Shown here piece after piece: positions 44,029-56,180 of a stretch of DNA of 64,000 nucleotides (positions are counted from its first letter, which is position 1; every line of letters starts with the position of its first letter). The stretch is taken from positions 4,712,001-4,776,000 of the forward strand of contig NC_091049.1 in the NCBI RefSeq assembly GCF_963966145.1. The letters run 5' to 3'. The translations under genes and the position numbers were made by a program. The DNA is from Tenebrio molitor. Lineage: Eukaryota > Arthropoda > Insecta > Coleoptera > Tenebrionidae. Below the pieces are notes generated by a model. It saw only the letters and a list, made by a program, of their open reading frames with translations, was not told the DNA's origin and did no database searches.

Positions 44029-46103
44029 CGTGTGAAATTAATAACGTGTCAACTTGCAATTCATTACCATACATTCAAATTCAACACCCACCATTAAAAC
44101 TATTAGTAGATACAGGCTGTTTCGTTTCGATAATAAGACCATCTGTCGCGGAAACTAATTTCCCCTCTTCAATTTATTACGGAAATTCAAAAATTAAAAC
44201 AGCAACTGGAGAAAAAGAAATTAAGTTCAAAGCCGACATCCCCGCCTTCTCAGAATTTTGTTCGAATGACATTTTTAGATTCCTACTTTATGACTTCCAC
44301 GATTTTTTCGATGGCATCATAGGCCTCAGAGATTTACTAAAACTAAAACTATCCATAGACCTAACAAACAACAGACTAATTAGCGATTCCCTAATCATAC
44401 CCCTTTATTTTCGACAACCAGACGAAAAATCATTCACTAACGCCGACGCCCTTTCGCGCATTGAAATCAACGCCGTAGAAGACGATAATTCGTCGATCAT
44501 CGTAAACATAGGAGACACGATGACTGAAATCAGCCAAGTAACTGACGAGTACCTAAACAATTCGGATCACGTCCCGCAATCCGCAGCCCCAAAATCAGTC
44601 GAACCCACACCTAGCACTTCAAAAATCAAAATCATATCAAACGTACAAATCAAACCCCCTGATAGAGTTATTTCAGATAACGAAACAATTCACTCCGCCG
44701 TAGAAAACCCAATAGTAGAAATTCCAGTTACCGACAAACCCCTAAATAATTACAAAAATCAAATCATAATTAACTGCCCGAGAGACGCTATAAACCATAA
44801 CGTAAAAACCCAGAAAATTTTTGATAAAACCAGACTTATCTTTTCAATCCCTTTAAATAATTTTGAAACAAACATGATCAAACAGTATCTGAACCCTAAA
44901 CAATCTTACACATTATTTTTTAAAACCCCTGAAATAGCTCCCAGATTCACAAAAATCGTCCAAATGTACTTTAAGAACACCTCCTTCAAATTTGTAAAAT
45001 CAAACGTACTCTTAACTGACGTAATCGACCTCGACGAACAAAAAGACACACTAAAATATTATCACGAGGGTAAGACTTGTCACAAAGGCATTAACGAAAT
45101 GAAATCAGCTATAACCAGAAATTGGTACTGGCCAAATATGATAAACGATATCACTCATTACGTAAACAATTGCGAAACCTGCCAAATTGCTAAATACGAT
45201 AGAAACCCACCTGTCATAAAATTTAACCTAACACCTACAGCAAGTAAACCATTCGAACAAATACATATAGACACATTCAAAATTCTGAACCATTCATTTT
45301 TAACAATCCTAGATTCATTCTCAAAATACGGCCAAGCCTACCCAATCACATCTCTAAATCCCATTAATATAATTGACGCATTACTGAGTTTCATTTCGCA
45401 CCACGGTTTACCATATAAAATTACTTCAGACTGTGGAGGAGAATTTAAAAACAACTTATTAGAAGATTTTTGTAAACTACACAAGATCGAGTTACATTAC
45501 ACGACACCAAAAAACTCAAATAGTAATTCACTAGTAGAACGTTTTCACTCAACATTAGCAGAGGAAATCAGGTGTCTTAGACTTGAAAAACCTAACGAAA
45601 GCACTAACAAACTAATTTACTACGCGATTATAGGGTATAATAATGCAATACACTCCGTCACTGGTTATACACCATTTGAAATTGTTAAAGGTCACATAAA
45701 CACAAGTGACCCTTTCGACTTAAACGACAGAAGAATAATATCCAACTATATTCAACAACACAAAGAAAACGTCAAAACCTTATATAACAACATCCAACAA
45801 AAATCTGCAAATAAAAAAGAACAAATAATTAACAACCAAAATGCAAATAGACAAGACCCCGAACCATACACCCCGAATCAAACCGCTTATATCAAAACTA
45901 AAGCCAGAAATAAGGCATACCCCAAATTCGTCAAAACTAAAGTCATTACCGACCTAGATAAGAAACTAACCACACAACAAGGAATCTATCACAAAAACCA
46001 TGTAAAAAGAAATCGAAAAACTAACAAAGAAAATCTTTCTTTACAGCCTAATTCACAAAATGGAAACTCCCCTCAAAATCCTCCTCATCATAATCCTAAC
46101 TAA
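43983..46103 (+). pseudogene. pol: Pol polyprotein with in-frame loss of reverse transcriptase and most of RNase H
   Basis: The frame opens at 43983, -1 relative to gag. A canonical slippery heptamer A-AAT-TTT lies at 43989-43995 in the correct phase for -1 frameshifting. Order: aspartic protease (LLVDTGC near 44103-44123, later IIGLRDLLKL), then at about 44405-44430 a direct join to NADALSR, the C-terminal words of RNase H. The integrase follows with an HHCC-like zinc region (CETC), an IHIDTF Asp, a TSDCGGEF Asp and an SLVERFHS Glu spaced D-35-E. Related elements carry about 1.5 kb or more of reverse transcriptase and RNase H at the join, all missing here. The frame is otherwise open, so the deletion preserved phase. 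The element cannot reverse-transcribe itself. Confidence 0.88.
43989..43995 (+). promoter_or_regulatory. Gag-pol -1 frameshift slippery site
   Basis: AAATTTT read as A-AAT-TTT in the gag frame, seven bases into the gag/pol overlap (43983-44028). Confidence 0.6.
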
Positions 46104-47805
46104 CCTAACATCTTCACAACACATCGAAATAATCACACTAGATAACCAAATACTCCCATTTCATTTAGGACAAAGTAAGGTTATAGAAAGTAAGCACACA
46201 TTTATACATTACGTAGAAATAAAACCTTTAATTAAGCTTTTAGATAACACAATTAACTATTTTAATATAATTAACAATACATTTTATAATAATAACACCA
46301 CATTTAAAACACAATCAGCAGCATATCGCAATACTTTAAAGGATTCACTAACACAAGTACATTATCTCATAAAAGAATCACAAAACAAACTTAATAATCT
46401 AACACCTCACCTTAGAAGCAAAAGAGGACTAATTGACATAATCGGCAAAACTTCAAAATTTTTGTTTGGAACCCTAGACTCAGACGACGCCGCAAAGTAC
46501 GAAAACGCGTTCAAAATTCTGAATCATAATCAAAATTCTCTAAATAAACAAATGCAACTCCAAATTTCAATCTCCCAAAATTTAATCGACAACTACAATC
46601 ACACTATTACAACCCTTAATACAAACCAAATTTTGATAAAAACCAAATTAAAGCATTTCGAACATAACGTTTATAAAACCTTCGACGACATCTCCGCATT
46701 TTTAAGAGCTCAGAACATATTAAATCAGGTAATCTTGAACTGTCAAAATTTAATCACATTCCTAGACAATCTAGAAGATGCAATAACATTCGCAAAATTA
46801 AGAACACTTCACAGCTCAGTAATTTCAACATCTGAATTAAAAAATATTTTAGATAATCTCACACACTTATATGGAAAAAACAAAATCCCTCAATTCACTA
46901 ATATATTATCTTACTACCAAATTGCCGATCTAAGAGTATCATTTGCCAATAATACAATTCTATTTTCAATACACATGCCAATCCTAAACTCCGACATTTT
47001 CAACCTCTACCACATATACCCAATACCTCAATCAAACCTGACAATCGTACCACCCAATCCGTACCTTTTGCTCAGTACACAACTACACCAATACCAGGAA
47101 GAAGACTGTCTCCACATAGAAGATTCCCGAATATGCGAAAATAAACTAACCCCGAACGACGAAGACTGCATTGCTTCGATGATATTAAACGCCGTAATGA
47201 AGAAATGTCACCTAACCAAGGTACAACTAGAAAAACCCATAAAGCAACTAATCAGCAATAGTCACGTCCTCATCATACCTACGAAACAAATGAAAATCAA
47301 GAAAACATGCAACAACGTTGGCTTCACGATCCTGAAACAACCAAGTCTTGTCAAAATTCCCCAACACTGCGAAGTAGAATGCGACGATTTTCGATTTAAG
47401 AACGAAAAAGATTCCCTTCAAGGCGAACCCTTTCTGCTACCAGAAATAAAAATCGAAGAGAATAGAGAACAAACAGTAACCAGAAGTCTCATCCTACACC
47501 AGGTGGACCTAGACGAGATCTCCAAACTTCAAACAAGAATCAGCGAAATAAATCCAACCAACCACATTGAGGCCCATGACATACGTCATCTCTACCCTTC
47601 CATCAGTTCAACTGTAATCATAATCTGTGCCTTAGTTTTCATCATCGTGAAATGGAAAAACCACTGGCGGAACCTCCGGAAAAATCGCACCCCCAGGAAC
47701 GACGAGCCTGCCATTTCCTCGCCTGCCTCTAATATACAAGAGTCCGAAGCGCAAAATAATACCACGATATTATTTTCCGACTTAAGGAGGGAGGAGTTAT
47801 ATTAG
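46060..47805 (+). CDS. env: Errantivirus-like envelope glycoprotein
   Basis: 581 aa overlapping the end of pol by 44 nt. Signal peptide at residues 1-20, many N-glycosylation sites, a furin-type site RSKR at 119-122 followed by a GLIDIIGK hydrophobic start, Cys-rich region at about 345-450, and a transmembrane helix at about 512-530 with a 51-residue tail. This is the layout of insect errantivirus Env, related to baculovirus F proteins. The TAG stop (47803-47805) lies within the 3' LTR. In relatives env is expressed from a spliced mRNA; the acceptor used here is not obvious. No break is seen. Confidence 0.85.
   Translation: METPLKILLIIILTNLTSSQHIEIITLDNQILPFHLGQSKVIESKHTFIHYVEIKPLIKLLDNTINYFNIINNTFYNNNTTFKTQSAAYRNTLKDSLTQVHYLIKESQNKLNNLTPHLRSKRGLIDIIGKTSKFLFGTLDSDDAAKYENAFKILNHNQNSLNKQMQLQISISQNLIDNYNHTITTLNTNQILIKTKLKHFEHNVYKTFDDISAFLRAQNILNQVILNCQNLITFLDNLEDAITFAKLRTLHSSVISTSELKNILDNLTHLYGKNKIPQFTNILSYYQIADLRVSFANNTILFSIHMPILNSDIFNLYHIYPIPQSNLTIVPPNPYLLLSTQLHQYQEEDCLHIEDSRICENKLTPNDEDCIASMILNAVMKKCHLTKVQLEKPIKQLISNSHVLIIPTKQMKIKKTCNNVGFTILKQPSLVKIPQHCEVECDDFRFKNEKDSLQGEPFLLPEIKIEENREQTVTRSLILHQVDLDEISKLQTRISEINPTNHIEAHDIRHLYPSISSTVIIICALVFIIVKWKNHWRNLRKNRTPRNDEPAISSPASNIQESEAQNNTTILFSDLRREELY
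47783..47794 (+). promoter_or_regulatory. Polypurine tract
   Basis: AAGGAGGGAGG immediately before the 3' LTR; it is part of the env coding region. Confidence 0.7.
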
Positions 47806-48062
47806 ATTAAGATAGAGACATATTAGACTAATAAATTTTCCTACGATTGATAACTTGTGCATCTCCATGCACTATCAACATGTAATTAGTTTCTAAGCAA
47901 ATAAGAATACATACAATGTACACATATATCGTACAAAAGTCGAACCAAACCATGTATAAAACCCCCGAAATTGTAATAACGAACCAATTGTAGTCTGATC
48001 TGCTGTCTGTAAGAATAAAAGTGGTTTTTAAAAACTCTTTCGTTAAATCGAATAATTTAATT
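47795..48062 (+). repeat. 3' LTR
   Basis: 268 bp, no difference from the 5' LTR found on reading. Followed by AGCG, the target duplication. Confidence 0.9.
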
Positions 48063-48066
48063 AGCG

Positions 48067-50750
48067 TAGACTCTCATCAACACCTGTTTATTTGTGTTAA
48101 CGTTATGAACGAAACGAGCGTTTAATAGTATTTTAAATATGACTCGCTGACATTTATTGCCGAAATTTATTGCGGGCTTAATTATTCTTGAAACGTCTCG
48201 ACAAACGTAATTAGAGTTAATCCAAGAATAAGAGTTGTAGGCTTTAGTTCAAGATGAAAATTTTCTACTTTTGTAAAGTGGATACAAGACACATTTATCG
48301 CTGAAAAAAATCTCGAGAGATCTTGTGCTCAATATTGCCAGTTCAATAAAACAATAAAGAAAAGATTGCAGATGAAAGGATACACAAAGAGGTTAAATTA
48401 GATGGTACTTGTACGAATACCGCTTGACATTTATTGCGTGACACTTTTTGCCAACAGTGCAAATTTTTGGTGAATTCAAAAAAAAACTTGCTATAGTAGC
48501 ACCAAACAATACTGGGAACGAGGTTGGAACGAGGGTTGGAACGTTTGGGACGGTATTTAAACATTTCTTACTGGGGGTTTTCAACACATTTGAGCTTTGC
48601 AATTTTTGTGAAATAATAAAAAATAGGACGTATTCTGAAAGAATTTAATCACAACGAGACATTTTACCTAACAGAGGTAAAAATTTCGTGATTCTTCTGA
48701 GATATGTGTCAGCGATTATGATAATAATAATTGCAGTAAATGTATGAATCTCCGCTTGAAACAACTTCCTGTAACTTGACGTTTATCGCTGAAATAAAAG
48801 GGGATAGAGTAACAGGTCATGTAGGTAAAGTTATCTGACACTTTGTGATAGCAGAGACATAAAAACACCAACACGAAGAGCTCGGCAAGATTTATTGGCT
48901 TACCAACTGGTGTACGGATGTAAATGAAATCTTAGTTTAATAATATTTGAAAATTATGACTAACATTTATTGCCAAAATTAATTACGGAATAAATTCCAG
49001 TAGGTATGAAAATGGCAGTGACATTTGTCGCTGAGAGAACCGCGTCTCCACACACTCGCTCTTAACGTGGATGCAATCTGCCATTTATGTCGTGACATTT
49101 TTCACAACGAAACAATTTCGGGCGTGCACTTAAGCGCCGAGATAAGCGTCTGACGTAACCTGACATTTATCTCCGAAATTGATTGTTGCAACTCACAGAA
49201 CATGCATGAGCTAACTAATCTCACCAAGCTTAATTAACTGGAACACTTTACCGAAGAAATTGCACTTGACATTTATCGCAGCGCCGGCCAGATCTCTGCG
49301 ATTTTTCAACATTCCGAGCACAACACACACAACCGATTAAACAAAATCCAACGAGTTCTTACTCGACACATTTCTAGTATACTTTGTACCAATCAGATTG
49401 AAGCCACGCCAACTCGTTATTCATTCAAATTAACCAATTTTATTCGAATTTCCAAACAGTGTGACTCAGTCGAGTCGTCTTAAAATGCGCCAATCAGAAG
49501 TTGTCTTAATCGAATTCAGTGAATTAAATTCGTATTTCGAAACCTGGCACACCGGTGGTTTAATTGGTCGAGGTGCGGACCTAGAACCGCCAGTCAAGGT
49601 CTGTGATCGACGATAAGTTCATTTGCATTGCAAACAGTCTTAATAACGACGCTAATTACGTCAAGCATCAGTAAAAAAATTAATAAACAGGGAGATGGTT
49701 ATCGCGGTGGAGATAATTAGTGTAGGGAGCTTCCTAGCCACGCCCACCTGTTCAGTTTCCCGTCCGGCGATTTTCACCTTGACATTTCCCGCCGGTAGAA
49801 CCGGCGTCGCCGCTTTTTGCGAGAGGGCGCGGACGTCGCCTGTCAAAAAACCCACTCGTGACTGTCGGATTGGACGCAATTGTTCCACCGAAAAAATCGC
49901 CTTCACAGAACAACAGTTATCTTCGTGAAGAAATACACGAGGAAATTGGCTGACCTTACGGTACCCAATATTGAAATTGTGTTCTTATTTCGCAAACGAG
50001 GATTCTAACCTAAAAAGCGATGATTGCCGGTAATGTCGAGGCACTAATAGGATTTAACGGTGATGAGCTCGAAGAATGGGGAATTTTTAAATCGACATCT
50101 GCAATTGCCAACTTTTTCTTTGTCGGGTTGGCAACGTCGTGAACTTGGCTGACGCTGAAAGTAAGAAGGAAACGGTAATGAGACGGACGCGGAAACAAGT
50201 GAGGTTTTTTGACAGAATGATTTGACTGTCGATTAATCGATCAACACTAGATTAAGACGGGATCGTAAAGAATCGCATAAACGTAATGGAATCGGTTTTT
50301 GATTGCCTGTTCGAATGGAGTGAAATTTAAGCCGCGTGGGTGGCAACACTACACAAGAGCTAGTGTCAAATTTGACGTTTCTCAGTTTTGACATTTGATT
50401 TCGATTCTGTTTGTCTCGTCTTGCCAACCAAAATGCACAAATCTGGGGGAATTTGAGTTGATTCAATGTTGCAAAAGCTTTGCGTTCTGTCAAAAGTCAA
50501 AGTAGTCTTTTTGACGTGGCCAGCCGCACATGCTGCCAACCAAAATTACGCAACAATCACTTGTGGTGATCTTCTGTTTAAAAATAGATCGGTTGGCGGC
50601 GATTATCTCTCCAGATGGGTTTTTGCGGACATGTGTACAAACCGGAAACGTGAGGAATTTTATGCGCGGAATGTTTGACATCCTGCAAAGCCGGTGTCGC
50701 CGTATAAGGAAGAGACACTCGCGAAGAATAGGGACATCGGCTTCTTCGGT
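48067..50750. other. Intergenic, no gene supported
   Basis: Holds the second half of the TGACATTTATYGC array up to about 49290. From 49.4 to 50.8 kb GC rises slightly; short ORFs on both strands (up to 131 aa at 50490-50885 minus) show no motif. Confidence 0.4.
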
Positions 50751-50769
50751 GTCACGACTCGCGTGACCC

Positions 50770-51360
50770 GCTGGTAGAGGCGTGAGTTGTGGAAATTTGA
50801 CAGAACAGTGGCGTACATAGTTTTTGACAGTTAAAATAAAATAATTTACGAGGTTTTTTAAACAAATCTTGATAGCGAGGCGCATCTCAGACGAACTGGC
50901 GGTAGAGTGAAATGTGACAGACGCGCAGTGGCGTAGATATTTTTAAACTAGGAAAATAACTTTGGTATCTTTTTCACATTGGTCTCAACGCTGAGACATA
51001 CATCGCACGAATTGGTGTGAATTGTCATAATTTGACAGAAGCAGTGGCGTAGTAGATATGTAGATATTTTTTATTGACAGATACAAATTTTGCAACAAGA
51101 TCGAATTTCTTGGCACTGGTCTTGACAGTAATGAACCAGTGGTGGAGACGCGACTACTCTAAATTTGACACAAACAGTGGCGTAGATATTTCCATTGACA
51201 AGAAAATTTAAAAAAATGTACAAATTTTCTTGGTCACTCCGGTACTAGAGGCGTAGTTTGACATTAACAGTGGCGTAGACAATTCTTTGTCCACCCATAT
51301 TGCTACAAATTTTGTTTGAAACTAGCCTCGACAGTGAGTCACATCGTGGTGGTGTTTTTG
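50770..51360 (+). repeat. Minisatellite of about 115 bp, five decayed units
   Basis: CAGTGGCGTA, preceded by a TTTGACA-like word and often followed by GATATTT, recurs at 50806, 50926, 51042, 51175 and 51268. Spacings are 120, 116, 133 and 93. Each unit also carries a GGTAGAGGCGT-like word. Confidence 0.7.
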
Positions 51361-53590
51361 CCTTTGTATCGATGCTCTGGTGTTGCGAAACATGACATTT
51401 AAATCGCAACTGGCTTGTCGAGTGAGCGAGGATCTGGTTCTTCCACTATCGAGTTTCTCTCGAGGAACTGCATCATCTGAGATAATAACTGACCAATTTT
51501 AACCCTTTCCGCTCCAAGCCGGCGTTTAACGACCACAACTCGTTTGGTGAATGGAAGATGAACGTGATGAACAATTTCCGACGCCACTGTTGACAAAAAT
51601 CAAAAATTATGTCTCGATTATGTAAATTCGCAGCGAGAGTTTAGAAAGTGCACGGTTTCTGCATCTGGACGGAATCTTCGCGGCATCACGACGTGTTCTG
51701 ATGCACTTTCCAATTGCTGATTTATGAGAATCGAGTAGATTTCGGAACTACGAGGTCTGTCGAAAAAGTTCCGGTCTACAATATAAAATCGTCCCTAAGA
51801 GAAGCGGCCAACACGATCGTACTCAGTATCTGGTTAGTTTTGTTACGTCAACTCCTCACAGCTTACGTTTTGCCTTTTTGGAAAATGGCCGGCGCGTAAC
51901 CTTGAGACTTCACTTGCGCCGAGAATTACGTGATTTGTACCAATTCCATCGCTGACTGTTACTTTTACAAGATCAACAACAACAGATTACAAAAACAAGT
52001 AGTCGGTGAGAGTCAAAAAACTGATTGTATAAAGAATTTATGAACGAAGACAAATGACGTCAAAATCTGTGTTAAAAGGAAAGCTGACATAACCTATGTT
52101 TTGTTTTTTTTTTATTCAAAAATTGAGCTGTTTCCGCTTACATCATAACAAAAAAATACACATTTGCAAGTCATTCATATCACTTTGGAAGAATTGACAG
52201 ATTTAAGGTACTAAGACTTTCGCCATTTGGGTTTTAGTCCAATTGAATTTATTTGGGGCGGGGTCAGACCAAGTGCTGATCTAATTCAACAAAACACCAC
52301 TAAAGCATTGTAATACCATCCTTTGCTACCAGGAAAGGTACATTTCAGAGATGTACTAGTACCAATAGGTACCACAGTAGTTTTGAATCATGAAATACAT
52401 TTCAAATTACCTAGTTGTTCAGCCATTCAGTGACAAAAACAGTGCTGGAAAATCTTGCAGGAGCATCTTTCGGCAGGTACCACCTGTTTGGTGGATAGTA
52501 CTGTTATCCCAATCTATTCAAAACTGGTTTAATCACGCTTGTTCGAAGGCGGTGTGCTCACATGGTCCGCAGCTGATCGGTACCACCTCCTCCAGGTGGT
52601 ACTTTTGTGTTTTGGTGTCGAAAAAGTGTCACGTAATGCGGAATTGCTGTGGTGGTGATTATGAATAACAAGAATCCCAACAATACAAACATTCTCGGGT
52701 ATGTGCATGTGTAAAAAATGGTCACCACGCCTTTAAAAATTATTTAGAGCGAGGCCTTGCCCACCTACTTAAGCGTGTGCAAAGTACATCCGGCAAAAAC
52801 TGTATAGACGAAGGGGTCCTCCATCGTCAGTAAACGTATTCGGTGTAAAAATGGCGCAACCATCTCATTGGTGGTCATCACACCACATTCGGTACTCAAT
52901 AACTGGTACTTGACCGTAATCTCGTTGCACAACTCTACATGAGGGTATTTATAATTGGTGACCTTTATTTTTATTCATGGTAATAGCTATTTGCCAACAT
53001 ATGCTAATTAGATGGGAGATTTCTGTCGATGGTGGCGACTGCTAAATTCGACTGGTGAGTTACTCACTTTTACTTTTCGACAATAATTACGGTGGATGAG
53101 ATACGCGATTGGCGGAAAAGTAGCGACAGGAATTTCCACTCGAGGATCACGTAAAGGCCATAATTTGACGGAGATGGGACCTAAACACTTCCACGGGTTA
53201 CATAAAACACTTAATCGCCGATTTGAAAGTCGAGGAGGTACTTTTCTATTCAGATTTGCACAACTGGGGTACCGTACTGGTCGCTGACACTTTCGGATTT
53301 GTTTCTTAATTGTGGAGGATGAATGGTTGTGGGTGGTGTGGGCATCCGTGATGCATTCCTTCCGCGCTGTGCATAATGTCGACTCTTACTTCTGCATTCG
53401 CAATTGCTGTCGATGGTCGTGGGTGTAATAATACAATTAACACCTCGGTTAATAATTTTATTATCTTGTTTTCTCTTTTGAAGACGCGATCTGATCAGGT
53501 TTTTTTCTTCACTATCCGCACCTATTCCAAATGTTTTTTCTTTGAATATTCATTAACTCTTTGTTATCATTATGACACTAGTTGCACTTG
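51361..53590. other. Intergenic, no gene seen
   Basis: Mixed composition; words such as GGTACCACC and GTACCACC recur near 52370, 52480 and 52580. ORFs up to 92 aa without motifs. Confidence 0.4.
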
Positions 53591-56180
53591 ACCTTTTAAT
53601 TTCTTACAAATTAGTCTGGTTGTTTTTGTTGACAATTTTCATCGTCCTTGAAGTGGTCTCTAATTGTTTTCGTTGTTTGCTGAATTTTCTTCCGGTTAAC
53701 TGAAGATTTCGCCATGAAATGCTGACCCTGACCATCATTAGGGCTTTTTCTTGTTTTTGTTCACCATTTCTGGTCTCAAACTTCATTTTTTCCCCAGAAA
53801 TTTAATATCACTTTCCAACATTTTCTTTTAACTTCCGAAACATCTGTATTGTTTCTTCTAAACTGCCTTACGTAAATCTCCGTTTTAAAAGAAACAAATT
53901 TTTAAAAGTTCATCAATAAACCTTTCACTTCTTTTTTCTTCTTTCCAAGGTATTTGAGCATCATCAGGTTTTCTTGTTTTTGGATTTTTTGCTTTTTCTG
54001 TCTTTGGATCGTCATATTGCTCTTTGCTCTAAAACCATTTCTTAGCTCAATCTTCATTTTTGTCCAAGAAATTTAACATCACTTTCCAACGTTTTCTTTT
54101 AGTTTCCGAATCATCTGTGTCGTTTCTTCTAAACCGCCTTATGTAAATCTTCGTTTTAAAAGAATAGTACTTCTTCAATGAGCATATTATAATGATGCCT
54201 ATAAATAAAAAATAAATAATCGTATGCCTATTATCCAAGAGAATGAAAATTTCAACACGAGCCGTAGGCGAGTGGTGGAATCATCCGAGTGAACAATAGC
54301 CATTATACGCGACTATACTTTCTCCACGACTATACCAAGAAAAAACAGTCTTTGAAAATTGCATTTAATTTGATTTTTAATATTTGACAATTAAAATTGT
54401 GCCTCGTTTACAAACGCATCCGATTGGCGATCTGCCGTTGTAGAATGAAAATACGAGGGATGTGATTGGTCGACAGCCGTGGATTTCAGTATATTCTAAC
54501 ACGGGGCGTGGAACTGATATCATTCTTTCATTGAATACCCAACAATAATGCATTCATTCTTTACTGGTCGTGGAGAAACAAATTTCTTCAAAGTTCATCA
54601 ATAAACCTTTCGCTTCTTCTCTTTTCTTTCCAAGCTGTCTTCTTTGTAGATTTTCCAAAATTCCAAAAAAAGAACACATCTCTTACAATACTAAACATAT
54701 TTGAATTTTTTAACCAAAACCTCCATTTTTCTAACACGTTTTTTCTTCAAATATTAAACAAATCTTCGTTTCAGAAAAAACAAATCATAAATTTTTTTAA
54801 CAAAACTTTAAATTGGTACTTCAAAAGAGAATTGTTTGCAAAAACGCTTCTATAAAATAATAAAATCTTGAAATTGCTTTAATACCTCGTTCTTCGATCC
54901 TTCGATTTCTAGTTTCTTCTTCTAATATGTATTGCTTTCCGAAAAATGTCAAAATTATGTAACAAAAGTCCCTTTTGCCTTGCTCCATTTCTTTCTCTAC
55001 ATATTATAATACAGTAGAACTTTCTTCAAAAAATTCTTTTAAAAATCTCTCAATACTGTTCTTGGAAATGTCTTCTAAATTACCGAAACTATCAAATACA
55101 CATTTGATTTTATTTTTTATTGCAATGAAAAATCACTGCATATCTTCCATTTCTACGCTGGTTTGTCAACATTTCTTCAGATTTTAATTACGTCTTAAAT
55201 TTTAATTTGCTCGAAAAGTATCGATCTTCGACATCTTCACAGCTATAGAAGAATCAAATCTTTTAAAATTGTCTAAAGAGCGACTTCAGATTCTTCATTT
55301 CATTCTCTGTTACTACAAACTGATTCTTCTTGTTTGTTTAAGATTAGAGTTTTTTGTTTTCAAAACCTTTCTTCTATGAAAAAAATCTTCAACTGTAGGT
55401 TATTTAGAAACTCTAACGTTCAATTCTGTTCAATATTCATTCGCAGACTTAACCTTTAGAAGAAAAAGCTCATTCATTATTTCTAAACTATTCAAGTTTT
55501 CTTCGTAACTTTCTTAGTGCATATCTTCAATAGCTAATTTTATTCCGACAAAATATTCGCAGTTTCGACTTTCTGAAGATATTTTCGTTCCATATCAAAC
55601 AACCTGAAGATTCTTTTCTTGTTTTCGTTTTAATTTTCTGCCTATTAACCTACTCCGAAATATTCTTTAAAAAATGTTGAAAAACCCACTTCTATTGTCT
55701 CTTTTTTATTTATGTGATCACAATTTCTTCAACTTTCTTCTACTGATTATTTAATACATAATTCAAATAATATCTTCCGTTATTCATTCAATTAATCAAA
55801 AAGACATCAAAACCGCATCGAGCATTTCACTTCCTCAGTTTCCAATCCTACCTTGTAGGTTCTTCAGTTGTTGAAGAAATTCCTCATAATCACATCTACA
55901 CAAAATCTTCAACCAAATTTTGGACTTTATTAAAAATCTACCATCAATTAAAAAAAAACTATTGGAACTGTCTCCATTAACACTTTGTCCTCAATCAAAT
56001 ATCTTCAATTTTCCAACTAGAAGACTTTAATTTAATTTTTCCTCATATGTAATTATTTTTTTACCTTCAGAAAAACCTTTTGCTTTTAAATTACCAACAC
56101 CACACCCATTCTTTTAACTGAAGAAAATCTTCACACTTAAGATTTCTTCAAAAATTCTTCTCTTAATATTCAAACAGTCC
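53591..56180. repeat. Pyrimidine-rich (TTCTTC) region with an internal duplication
   Basis: Plus strand is rich in TTCTTC/TTTCTT. 53765-53905 is repeated at about 54031-54165 (CATCACTTTCCAAC, CGTTTTAAAAGAA), and ATCAATAAACCTTTCRCTTCTT occurs at 53912 and 54598. A GC-richer insert at 54245-54590 separates the second pair. No ORF of note. Confidence 0.55.

Larger units (their letters stand above)
42074..48062 (+). mobile_element. Errantivirus-like LTR retroelement, defective (no reverse transcriptase)
   Basis: 5,989 bp with 268-bp LTRs that look identical by eye, flanked by the 4-bp target duplication AGCG (42070-42073 and 48063-48066). The primer-binding site GGCGCAGTCGGTAGG follows the 5' LTR directly, as in insect elements of the 17.6/297 type. 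A purine tract AAGGAGGGAGG precedes the 3' LTR. Gag, a shortened Pol and Env frames are all open. Pol goes from protease straight to the last codons of RNase H and integrase. LTR identity implies recent integration, so the deletion carrier probably moved using enzymes supplied by an intact relative; that is inference. Confidence 0.92.
40802..49290. repeat. Degenerate TGACAYTTATYGC array, interrupted by the LTR element
   Basis: TGACACTTATCGC or TGACATTTATTGCG variants occur near 40802, 40996, 41183, 41280, 41410, 41891 and 42031, and again after the LTR element near 48149, 48292, 48425, 48778, 48960, 49019, 49083, 49165 and 49267. Two flavours alternate: one continues GTGACATTTTT, the other CGCTGAAAGAAAAATATCTC. 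The TTATCGC core reads GCGATAA on the other strand, a possible GATA-factor site, but ancient tandem decay explains the pattern equally well. Confidence 0.65.

Noticed and set aside
50770..51360. CRISPR-like array
   Set aside because: Irregular spacing, decayed repeats and a eukaryotic context; it is a minisatellite.
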